Shown one piece after another: positions 1 to 6,877 of a stretch of 9,606 nt of DNA. A model generated the notes under the pieces. That model did no database searches. It was not told the origin of the DNA and saw only the letters and a list, made by a program, of their open reading frames with translations. Source of the DNA: Holosporales bacterium (GTDB lineage: Bacteria > Pseudomonadota > Alphaproteobacteria > Paracaedibacterales > UBA11393); the NCBI GenBank assembly GCA_003542655.1, contig DPKF01000136.1, positions 1 to 9,606 of the forward strand, in the 5' to 3' direction. A program made the translations under genes and the position numbers. Each line of letters opens with the position of its first letter. The first letter of the stretch is position 1.

Positions 1-924
1 GGGATTACTGGCAGTACACATTTTGATTATATTGCAACTGATTTATCTGCCCTGCTGTTAAATAAACAAGATATGACACTTGCAATTATTGGGATCCTAT
101 TTATTACGATATCGTTCATGTTTAAACTTGGTGCCGCACCATTTCATTATTGGTTGCCCGATATATACCAGGGAACAAAACTAACCATTACGACACTGAT
201 AGCGACAACACCAAAATTTGCAATTTTTGTATTGTATGTAAGATTTTTAACACAAATTCTGCCTGATTTTTCATATATATGGAAGCCTTTGTTACTGATA
301 TTTTCAGTCTTATCCGTATTATTTGGCACAATGGGCGCGCTGCGGCAAAAAAAGATTAAACGGTTTTTAGCCTATTCAGGGACGATGAATATCGGGTTTA
401 TTTTATTAGGTGTTGCTCAATTTACAAAAGCTGGTCTTGCTGCTGCTGGGTTTTATATGTTTATATACTTGGTGACGATTATGGGTATTTTTGCGTCCCT
501 GATGTATATGAAAAAAAAGGGTTTTGAGATACAAAATTTTGATGATCTGAAAGGTATGTCTGAACAGTATCCGCTTTTAAGTTTTTCATTTTGTCTTGGT
601 ATTATATCTTTAGCGGGGCTGCCACCACTTCCAGGTTTTATAGCAAAGGCATATGTTTTATATGCAGTTTTACTAGAGGAACATTACTTTATTGCTATTT
701 TTGGCGTTATGAGTACCGTTATTGCAACGGCTTATTATTTAAATTTGTTAAAATCATTTATGATTGATGCTGTGCAAAAAATCTATACACAAACGGCAAA
801 ACAAACAGGACCTACAATTAAGCTCATTATATTTTCTTTAATTACTGCCATCTTATTTATTTTATTGACACCAAATATTTGGATACAGATCGCCAATAAA
901 ACAGCAATTGATTTGCTACATTAA
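1..924 (+). CDS. nuoN: NADH-quinone oxidoreductase subunit N (complex I), 5'-truncated by the window edge
   Basis: Antiporter-like membrane subunit of respiratory complex I, which helps couple quinone reduction to proton pumping in the inner membrane. The frame is open from base 1, so the first ATG at 73 is internal and the 307 visible residues are the C-terminal part of a protein usually near 480 residues. Family signatures are FKLGAAPFHYWLPDIYQG (fragment residues 41-58), TTPKFAIF (69-76), KRFLAYSGTMNIGFILLG (119-136) and GLPPLPGFIAKAYVL (206-220). The three lysines expected on the proton path of NuoN are present at fragment residues 42, 72 and 216. Hydrophobic segments alternate with short loops to the end, and it stops with TAA. 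ccmC begins 14 nt downstream, so the two are probably co-transcribed. MrpD-type antiporters are related, but the motif set favours NuoN. Confidence 0.93.
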   Translation, partial: GITGSTHFDYIATDLSALLLNKQDMTLAIIGILFITISFMFKLGAAPFHYWLPDIYQGTKLTITTLIATTPKFAIFVLYVRFLTQILPDFSYIWKPLLLIFSVLSVLFGTMGALRQKKIKRFLAYSGTMNIGFILLGVAQFTKAGLAAAGFYMFIYLVTIMGIFASLMYMKKKGFEIQNFDDLKGMSEQYPLLSFSFCLGIISLAGLPPLPGFIAKAYVLYAVLLEEHYFIAIFGVMSTVIATAYYLNLLKSFMIDAVQKIYTQTAKQTGPTIKLIIFSLITAILFILLTPNIWIQIANKTAIDLLH

Positions 925-938
925 ATTGGAGATAACAT

Positions 939-1655
939 ATGAATAATTTTAAATGGTTTTTTTATCATATTGTAAAACCGAATACTTTAATGTCAATTGT
1001 TAAAACGGTTAAACAGCCTTTATTATATGTTGGTTTAGGATTGGTTTTTTTTGCAGGTATTCTTATTTTCTTCTTGCCGCCTGATTACGATCAAGGCCAT
1101 ATTTTTAAATTCATTTATATTCACGTCCCAGCGTCTTGGTGGGCCCTTGGTATTTATTCAATTATGGCGGTTCAAGCAATTGTGGGTTTTATCACGCGCA
1201 CGCCACAGTGTCATATTATGGCAAAAAATTGGGCAATATCTGGTCTTGTTATGACGATTATTAGTTTAACCACGGGCATGATTTGGGGGAAATTTACATG
1301 GGGCGCTTATTGGGTATGGGATGCCCGTCTGACGACAATGTTTATACAGTTTCTTATTTACTTAAGTTATATCTATTTAACCCAATCAGAGGAAAGTGAG
1401 ACATACTATAATATGGGCTCTATTTTATTGGTTATTGGTTTGGTGAATTTGCCTTTTATTAAATACTCTGTTGAGTGGTGGTTTACGCTTCATCAGCCTG
1501 CAAGTTTGAAAGTATTTTCCAAAAATACAATTCACAGCACATATATGCCGCCCCTTATTTTAAATGGGGTAGGGTTCTTTTTATTGTCGGCCTCTCTTTT
1601 TTGTTACAACCTACAAAAAAGCTTATTGAAAATGTTAGAAAAAAATCATACTTAA
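939..1655 (+). CDS. ccmC: Heme exporter/heme-handling protein CcmC
   Basis: Inner-membrane protein of system I cytochrome c maturation; in this family it binds heme with the WWD domain and passes it to the chaperone CcmE in the periplasm. The 238 residues contain the tryptophan-rich block WGKFTWGAYWVWDARLT (116-132), IHVPASWW with the candidate axial ligand H62, and WWFTLHQPAS with the second candidate ligand H185. About six membrane segments are visible. The N-terminus carries roughly 25 hydrophilic residues before the first membrane segment. The start is supported by GGAG at 928-931, 7 nt before the ATG, placed just after the nuoN stop. No ccmD-like small ORF follows and no other ccm gene is in the window, so maturation genes are either scattered or further away. 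It ends convergent with dnaE, with a 121-nt gap between the genes. Confidence 0.95.
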   Translation: MNNFKWFFYHIVKPNTLMSIVKTVKQPLLYVGLGLVFFAGILIFFLPPDYDQGHIFKFIYIHVPASWWALGIYSIMAVQAIVGFITRTPQCHIMAKNWAISGLVMTIISLTTGMIWGKFTWGAYWVWDARLTTMFIQFLIYLSYIYLTQSEESETYYNMGSILLVIGLVNLPFIKYSVEWWFTLHQPASLKVFSKNTIHSTYMPPLILNGVGFFLLSASLFCYNLQKSLLKMLEKNHT

Positions 1656-1684
1656 AATCCACCTAGTGAGGATCCGTGATAGAC

Positions 1685-1718
1685 AGGTTATTTTGAGGTT
1701 CATATAACCTTATAATAT
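1685..1718. terminator. Weak hairpin between convergent ccmC and dnaE
   Basis: AGGTTAT at 1685-1691 pairs with ATAACCT at 1704-1710 (7 bp, 12-nt loop); an alternative is AGGTT at 1696-1700 with the same right arm. On the plus strand it is followed by an A/T-rich, only partly T-rich stretch (TATAATATTTTG). It could stop transcription from ccmC and perhaps from dnaE, but the stem is A/T-rich and the T tract is poor. The rest of 1656-1776 holds no gene that I can see. Confidence 0.3.
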
Positions 1719-1776
1719 TTTGTTAGAAAAGATTTCAATTTATTATTTTTACCAATAATTAATGATGGGGCTATTT

Positions 1777-4700
1777 TTATATGGAAACCATGCTCAACAA
1801 TCTTTCTCTGTCTTGAAAACCTAAATTTACTTGTTTTGGCAAATTGATAATAACTTGGGGCAGTGTTGGATTATTTATTTTTAATGTGATGGCAGAATCA
1901 CCGACTGGTAGTTGTTTTATTGTATCCAGCAAGTCATGCACATGGGCAAAGTCATGCGCAATGCCCAACACAAGATCCCCCTTTCCAATCATCGTATCAA
2001 GGGGTTGCATCATATTGATGGCAATACGGAATGTATCATTTTCAACATCTTTTTTAAGGGACGCTTCCATATAAAAAGCACGTCCTTCTATTAAATTTTC
2101 CCTTATATTATTCAACGTTTCTGAAAATAACACACATTCAAATGTGTCGCTTGCATCAGAAAATTGAACAAAGGCAAATTTTTTGCCCGATTTTGATGTT
2201 TTTTCCTGTTTTGTTAATAAAACGCCCGCTAGATTTACCAGTGTCGCTTTTTCTGTTGCAACCGCATTTAAATCTTTTGCATTTGTGATATTGAGTTTTG
2301 GTAAAATTGTTTTATACATGTCTAATGGGTGGGCGGTTAAGTAAAAACCAAGAGCATTAAATTCTTTTGCTAATTTATCAACAGGTGAAAAATCGGCGCA
2401 CTGAACTAAATTAATATCTGTACCAGCCTGGCTTTTAGGCGCTGAAAATAAGCTTGCTTGTTTAGATGCTTTTTCTTTTGCTGCTAATTGCCCTTGCTTG
2501 ATAATTGTATCAATAGAATCAAAAAGCTGACGCCTATTTTTATGAACGGAATCAAAGGCACCGGCTGTAATTAAATTTTCTAGTAACCGTTTATTTAAAA
2601 CTTTCACATCAACACGGGTTACAAAATCATCAATAGATTTAAATAAACCATTTTTAAGGCGTTCTTGCACAAGAACATCAACAATTTGCCCTCCAGCATT
2701 TTTAATAGCGGCAAGGGCATAACGCACCCCCTGCTCTGTGTGATCAACCGTAAAATGTGGGTCGCTATAATTGATATCTGGTGGCAAAATTTTATAGCCA
2801 CACTTAATAACATCTTGCCTAAAAATATTTAATTTATCGGTATTTTGCATATCATATGTCATGGATGATGCAAAAAATTCTAAGGGATAATTCGCTTTTA
2901 AATAAGCCGTTTGGTAGGCAAGCAATCCGTAGGGGGCAGAATGCGATTTGTTAAATCCATAGCCCGCAAATTTTGCCATTTGATCAAATATTTGACGTGC
3001 CACCTTAGGCTGAACATCATTTTTAATGGCACCCTCTGTAAACAATGCGCGCTGTGCGTCCATTTCTGATTTTATCTTTTTACCCATTGCGCGACGCAGT
3101 AAATCCGCAGCGCCCAGTGAATAACCACCAAGAACCTGCGCAATATGCATAACTTGTTCTTGGTAAACCATAACGCCAAAAGTAGAGGATAATATCGGTT
3201 CTAGTTTAGGATGCAGATAATAAACTTCTGTTTCGCCATTTTTACATGCAAGATAGCGTGGAATATCGTCCATCGGACCAGGACGATAAAGCGCAACTAA
3301 TGCTATCAAGTTTTCAAATTGATCAGGCTTTAGTTTTTTAATAATGTCCTTCATGCCAGAACTTTCAAGCTGGAAAATACCGATCGTTTCAACGCGGCAT
3401 AAAAGTTCAAAGGTTTTTTTATCATCCAAAGGAATAGTATGAATTTTAAAATTAGGGTTATTATAAGGTGCGTGAGCGCGCACCATTTTAGAGGCAAGCT
3501 CAATAACCGTTAATGTCTTCAAGCCCAAAAAATCAAATTTTACAAGACCTGCATTTTCAACATATTTCATATTAAATTGGGTGACAGAAAGTTCTGATTT
3601 ATCATCCCGGTAAATAGGGACAAGTTCATCTAATCGGCGGTCACCAATCACAACACCGGCTGCGTGCGTTGATGCATGGCGGTATAAGCCCTCTAACTGT
3701 TTGCCGATATCAACCAGACGTGCAACATTTTCATCCTCTTTAATGGCTTCTTGAAGCAGTGGTTCACTCTCAACAGCCTCCGCAAGAGTTACAGGGCTTG
3801 CCGGATTATTAGGAACAAGCTCGCAAATTTTGCCCACTTGTCCGTAGGGAATTTGAAGGACACGCCCAACATCGCGCAGCACAGCGCGTGCTTGCAATTT
3901 ACCAAACGTAATAATGTGTGCGACTTGATCTAGACCGTATTTTTTAGATACATATTTTATAACCTCATCACGACGGTCTTGACAAAAATCAATATCAAAA
4001 TCTGGCATGGATACACGCTCAGGATTTAAAAACCGCTCAAATATAAGGCCAAAACGAATGGGGTCCATATCTGTAATCGTCATAACCCAAGCAACTAACG
4101 AACCTGCTCCAGAACCACGGCCCGGTCCCACAGGAATATCTTGTTTTTTTGCCCATTTAATAAAATCGGCAACAATTAAAAAATAGCCTGGGAAACCCAT
4201 TTTATTAATAATGTCCAGTTCATAATTCAATCGGTTTAGATAATCAATTTTTAATTGGGCATGTTTATTTTTATTAAATAATGGATAAACTTCTTCCTTT
4301 AATCTTTTTTCCAATCCTTCTAGGGCGCAAAATTTTAATTCTTCTTCTTCTGTTCTGCCGCCATCTGTTTCAAAGCGGGGTAAAATGGGGGGGTGGCTTT
4401 TTGCCGTAAAATGCACACGCTTTGCAATATGAACCGTATTAATAATTGCTTCTGGAATATCTTCAAATAAAGCGATCATCTCCTCTTGTGATTTAAAATA
4501 ATGTTCTGGTGTTGCTTTGCGCCGATCATCATCAACAACGTAACGCCCCTCAGCAATGCACAGCAATGCATCATGCGCCGCATACATTTTTTTGTCTTCA
4601 AAAAATACATCATTTGTTGCAACTAAAGGGATATGAAAGTCATATGCATAGTTTAAAAATATCGGCTCTGTTTGTATTTGGTCGGGCAAACCATGGCGTT

Positions 4701-5193
4701 GTAATTCTATATAAAGTTTATCGTTGAAAATTTCTTTTAAATCAATTGTTAATTGTTTTGCATCATCTAATTTATTACTTAAAATCAGCTGGCCTATGGG
4801 CCCTTTATGCCCGCCTGTTAAACATATTAAATCTTGATGATACAGTTGCAATTCATTGAGCGTGATAAAACGATTTTCAAATGTTTTATCAACCGCGTAT
4901 AAATGGCTAGCCAGTTTTAAAAGGTTGCGGTATCCCTTTTCACTTTGTGCAAATAAAACAAGTGGTGCCGTTATGCTGTAAATATTCAAATCAATTTGAA
5001 TACCCATAATGGCCTGGATTCCTTCATTTGCACAGCATGATGCAATTTCTAAGGCACCAAATAAGTTATTTGTATCGGTAATACCAATGGCTGGCATGTG
5101 ATTATCGATACATAGTTTTGGTAATTTCTTAACTTTTACAGCACCTTCAGCCAGTGAGTAAGCAGAATGAACTCGAAGATGAATGAACCGCAT
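1777..5193 (-). CDS. dnaE: DNA polymerase III subunit alpha
   Basis: Catalytic subunit of the replicative polymerase III holoenzyme. The 1138 residues (E. coli has 1160) look complete. An N-terminal PHP domain starts HLRVHSAYS (5-13) and continues GITDTNNLFG (37-46). GPGRGSGAGS (356-365) and PDFDIDF (397-403) give catalytic aspartates D400 and D402; KFDFLGL (552-558) gives the third, D554. RPGPMDD (637-643), VMVYQEQVM (674-682) and the GYGFNKSHSAPYG stretch (744-756) are typical of the family. QASLF at 912-916 sits where the beta-clamp binding motif lies, followed by an OB-fold region. Like E. coli DnaE, the PHP lacks usual metal ligands (R7 and T41 replace histidines), so proofreading should need a separate DnaQ. 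Its ATG lies 3 nt after the rlpA stop with only a weak ribosome site inside rlpA, so translation is probably coupled. Confidence 0.98.
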   Translation of the reverse strand: MRFIHLRVHSAYSLAEGAVKVKKLPKLCIDNHMPAIGITDTNNLFGALEIASCCANEGIQAIMGIQIDLNIYSITAPLVLFAQSEKGYRNLLKLASHLYAVDKTFENRFITLNELQLYHQDLICLTGGHKGPIGQLILSNKLDDAKQLTIDLKEIFNDKLYIELQRHGLPDQIQTEPIFLNYAYDFHIPLVATNDVFFEDKKMYAAHDALLCIAEGRYVVDDDRRKATPEHYFKSQEEMIALFEDIPEAIINTVHIAKRVHFTAKSHPPILPRFETDGGRTEEEELKFCALEGLEKRLKEEVYPLFNKNKHAQLKIDYLNRLNYELDIINKMGFPGYFLIVADFIKWAKKQDIPVGPGRGSGAGSLVAWVMTITDMDPIRFGLIFERFLNPERVSMPDFDIDFCQDRRDEVIKYVSKKYGLDQVAHIITFGKLQARAVLRDVGRVLQIPYGQVGKICELVPNNPASPVTLAEAVESEPLLQEAIKEDENVARLVDIGKQLEGLYRHASTHAAGVVIGDRRLDELVPIYRDDKSELSVTQFNMKYVENAGLVKFDFLGLKTLTVIELASKMVRAHAPYNNPNFKIHTIPLDDKKTFELLCRVETIGIFQLESSGMKDIIKKLKPDQFENLIALVALYRPGPMDDIPRYLACKNGETEVYYLHPKLEPILSSTFGVMVYQEQVMHIAQVLGGYSLGAADLLRRAMGKKIKSEMDAQRALFTEGAIKNDVQPKVARQIFDQMAKFAGYGFNKSHSAPYGLLAYQTAYLKANYPLEFFASSMTYDMQNTDKLNIFRQDVIKCGYKILPPDINYSDPHFTVDHTEQGVRYALAAIKNAGGQIVDVLVQERLKNGLFKSIDDFVTRVDVKVLNKRLLENLITAGAFDSVHKNRRQLFDSIDTIIKQGQLAAKEKASKQASLFSAPKSQAGTDINLVQCADFSPVDKLAKEFNALGFYLTAHPLDMYKTILPKLNITNAKDLNAVATEKATLVNLAGVLLTKQEKTSKSGKKFAFVQFSDASDTFECVLFSETLNNIRENLIEGRAFYMEASLKKDVENDTFRIAINMMQPLDTMIGKGDLVLGIAHDFAHVHDLLDTIKQLPVGDSAITLKINNPTLPQVIINLPKQVNLGFQDRERLLSMVSI

Positions 5194-5196
5194 GCG

Positions 5197-6186
5197 CTAT
5201 CTTTTTTTACAATTTATTTTCTTCACTATAGCGCGGGATTGCTTTTTTATAGAACTCTTTTTTTGCAAAATAACTTTTTTAATAGGGGTGCTGACTGCGG
5301 ATTTTTTAATATCTTTTTTATCAAAAAATGGATCTGAAACCTCCTTGATTTTATCATTATCAATAAAATCAAAGGGATCTTTGATTTTTTTATTAACAGT
5401 GACAACATGCAAGTTCTGTAGTTTTGGTACTTTTGGTTGTTTTTGTTTGTGTATTGGGATTAAGTGAACGTCGTTTAACGTGTCTTCTAAGGATGGGTTT
5501 TTAAAATATGGTTGCGCAGGCTGCTTATAAACTGTGTGTTGATATATTTTTTTCTGTGGTTCGCGAAGGGGCGTATGGCTTTCGGTATGATAAACACTCG
5601 ATTTTAAATCGGTATGATGGCCTGCAATATCATCCTGGAAAATTTTAACCCAGCGCCTGCCATTGGGGCATTTGGCACGTTTATACTGTGCAAGATGTCG
5701 TGCAAATCGGTCGCTCTCTGCTGCAAGAGCGGTCACCCTTACTTTGCCGATTCCCTTTTGATATGTACCAATTTCTTTTGCAGCAGCTACAGACAAGTCA
5801 ATAATGCGCCCATCATAGACAAAGGGCCCACGATCATCTATTAAAACTTTTGTTTTGGCTCCTGTTGCTAAATTTTCAACCAAAGCAATTGTTGGTATTG
5901 GAAGGGTTTTATGGGCAGCCGTCATTTCAAACTGATTATAGGGTTCACCATGGGGTTTGGGTTTTCCGTGGAAACCAGGCCCATACCAAGACGCTAAACC
6001 AACTTCATCGTATCCGTAATGTTTTTGGGGATAGTGCCACGCGTCACGCACATAATAGGGCTTGCAAGATTTACACACACCTTGCACCTCAGGCCCAGAA
6101 GAGGAGCAACTTGAAATGATTATAGAAACGATACACGCCAATAGAATATTTAGAAAGGGGTATTTTTTAAACATGCTTTTATTCAC
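5197..6186 (-). CDS. rlpA: RlpA-family septal/peptidoglycan-acting lipoprotein without a SPOR domain
   Basis: RlpA proteins are outer-membrane lipoproteins that act on denuded peptidoglycan; some are lytic transglycosylases. Residues 11-27 form a lipoprotein signal with lipobox ISSC, so Cys27 is the likely lipidated residue. A double-psi beta-barrel spans about 61-153: GLASWYGPGFHG (63-74), TAAHKTLP (89-96), DDRGPF (117-122) and RIIDLS (127-132). H92 and D118 align with the catalytic His and Asp known for the P. aeruginosa enzyme. Residues 180-329 are a polar, Lys-, His- and Pro-rich tail with no recognisable SPOR repeat. The longest frame begins with GTG at 6186, 4 nt after the upstream gene's stop; an in-frame ATG at 6174 (residue 5) is an equal candidate, since neither has a good ribosome site and both leave the signal peptide intact. 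It ends with TAG, 3 nt before dnaE. Confidence 0.9.
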   Translation of the reverse strand: MNKSMFKKYPFLNILLACIVSIIISSCSSSGPEVQGVCKSCKPYYVRDAWHYPQKHYGYDEVGLASWYGPGFHGKPKPHGEPYNQFEMTAAHKTLPIPTIALVENLATGAKTKVLIDDRGPFVYDGRIIDLSVAAAKEIGTYQKGIGKVRVTALAAESDRFARHLAQYKRAKCPNGRRWVKIFQDDIAGHHTDLKSSVYHTESHTPLREPQKKIYQHTVYKQPAQPYFKNPSLEDTLNDVHLIPIHKQKQPKVPKLQNLHVVTVNKKIKDPFDFIDNDKIKEVSDPFFDKKDIKKSAVSTPIKKVILQKKSSIKKQSRAIVKKINCKKR

Positions 6187-6190
6187 GCTA

Positions 6191-6694
6191 TTAATCTGCT
6201 AAATCATCATCAAGTTCAGTTTCTTGCGCGGTAGATACGACTTCATGCGTATTACTTTCAGGCGTATCGTTTTTCATGAAATATGAAAAAGCAAAAACAA
6301 TAAAACTTACAAGTATTAAAGATATTATGACTGTTACTTTAGGTGTTAAGATTTTATTGTTTTCGCGTTGGGATGAAATTAATATATTGTTACCTTCTTG
6401 AAAAAAGTCGGCAGATGTTTGTAATGTTTTTACAATAAAAGATGGGTCTAGCCCTAAATATGTAGCATATGTTCTGGAAAAACCAATTGCATAAACACGA
6501 CCCGGCAATTTGTCAAATTCACCCATTTCCATGCAGTGTAACCAAAGCTTGCGAATTTTCGTATCATCAGCAGCTTTCTCTATTGTTATGCCTGAATCTG
6601 AACGTGTTTTTTTGAATAGTTGTGCAACTTCATTGGCCGATTTTAAGTCTTCATAAAGGGTGTCGGGTTTAAAAGTCATCCCATGCTCAATCAT
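6191..6694 (-). CDS. Short RodZ-like helix-turn-helix membrane protein
   Basis: RodZ links the MreB cytoskeleton to the membrane and supports rod shape. These 167 residues have the RodZ-type cytoplasmic HTH at about 23-85: LFKKTRSDSGITIEKAADDTK, then LPGRVYAIGFSRTYATYLGLD at 63-83, the hallmark of the family. A linker leads to one membrane segment (about 118-140), and the extracytoplasmic tail is only 27 acidic residues, so the usual periplasmic RodZ domain (DUF4115-like) is missing. The start ATG at 6694 has AGGAAG at 6706-6701, spaced 6 nt, which favours it over the ATG five codons later. It is first in an apparent operon with rlpA and dnaE. It may be a genuine reduced RodZ or a paralogue acting as a membrane-bound regulator; the partner MreB is not in the window. 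Confidence 0.8.
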   Translation of the reverse strand: MIEHGMTFKPDTLYEDLKSANEVAQLFKKTRSDSGITIEKAADDTKIRKLWLHCMEMGEFDKLPGRVYAIGFSRTYATYLGLDPSFIVKTLQTSADFFQEGNNILISSQRENNKILTPKVTVIISLILVSFIVFAFSYFMKNDTPESNTHEVVSTAQETELDDDLAD

Positions 6695-6723
6695 TTTGCG
6701 CTTCCTGCTAATATCTACTATAC

Positions 6724-6753
6724 ATTAGAACAGATCTGCTGAATCTTTGACAA
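6724..6753 (-). promoter_or_regulatory. Candidate promoter for the rodZ-like/rlpA/dnaE unit
   Basis: On the minus strand TTGTCA (6753-6748) is followed, after 18 nt, by TCTAAT (6729-6724), five of six matches to both sigma-70 hexamers. This would start transcription about 20-25 nt before the ATG at 6694. An 8-bp palindrome, CAGATCTG (6731-6738), sits in the spacer and could be an operator, though it is short. Confidence 0.45.
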
Positions 6754-6775
6754 GGGGGTGCATATACTATATAAA
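6747..6775 (+). promoter_or_regulatory. Candidate promoter for the TraB/GumN gene
   Basis: A perfect TTGACA (6747-6752) is followed after a 17-nt spacer by TATAAA (6770-6775). It gives a leader of about 95 nt before the ATG at 6878. Its -35 overlaps the -35 of the divergent promoter by 5 bases. A second possible start, TTGAAC (6819-6824) with a 15-nt spacer to TATACT (6840-6845), would give a leader near 25 nt. Confidence 0.5.
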
Positions 6776-6795
6776 GAAAAAACGCAAATAATACA

Positions 6796-6830
6796 TGAAC
6801 TAATGCGTTAAATAATGGTTGAACAAATGC
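6796..6830. repeat. Near-perfect 11-bp direct repeat in the TraB/GumN leader
   Basis: TGAACTAATGC at 6796-6806 recurs as TGAACAAATGC at 6820-6830 (10 of 11 identical, 24 bp start to start). An inverted pair, AACGCA (6781-6786) and TGCGTT (6804-6809), overlaps the first copy. Position between the candidate promoter and the gene fits a regulator site or leader structure, but no known factor is recognised. Confidence 0.35.
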
Positions 6831-6877
6831 ATCATATATTATACTATTCAGTATGTCTTATTCTTGATTGAAAATTA

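Noticed and set aside
1657..1673. ATCC/GGAT hairpin just after ccmC
   Set aside because: Only four base pairs with no T tract; not supportable as a terminator.
1844..2094. Plus-strand ORFs inside dnaE and other antisense frames across the window
   Set aside because: They lie opposite strongly conserved coding sequence, show no family motif and lack ribosome sites.
4551..4570. Perfect tandem 10-bp repeat CAGCAATGCA inside dnaE
   Set aside because: It encodes ALLCIAE, a stretch I recognise as conserved in alphaproteobacterial DnaE, so it is a codon coincidence, not a slippage product.
5202..5216. 15-mer TTTTTTTACAATTTA shared with 9015-9029
   Set aside because: Low complexity; one copy is the coding end of rlpA and the other spans the lptA stop, with no wider similarity.
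6846..6856. ATTCAGTATGT shared with 8251-8261, both near the start of an expressed element
   Set aside because: An 11-base match is expected several times by chance in a window of this size and composition; the flanks do not match.
6869..6871. In-frame TGA before the TraB/GumN ATG as a possible UGA-Trp recoding signal
   Set aside because: The TraB/GumN gene ends at TGA, UGG is used for Trp throughout, and no TGA interrupts a conserved frame, so UGA is a stop.
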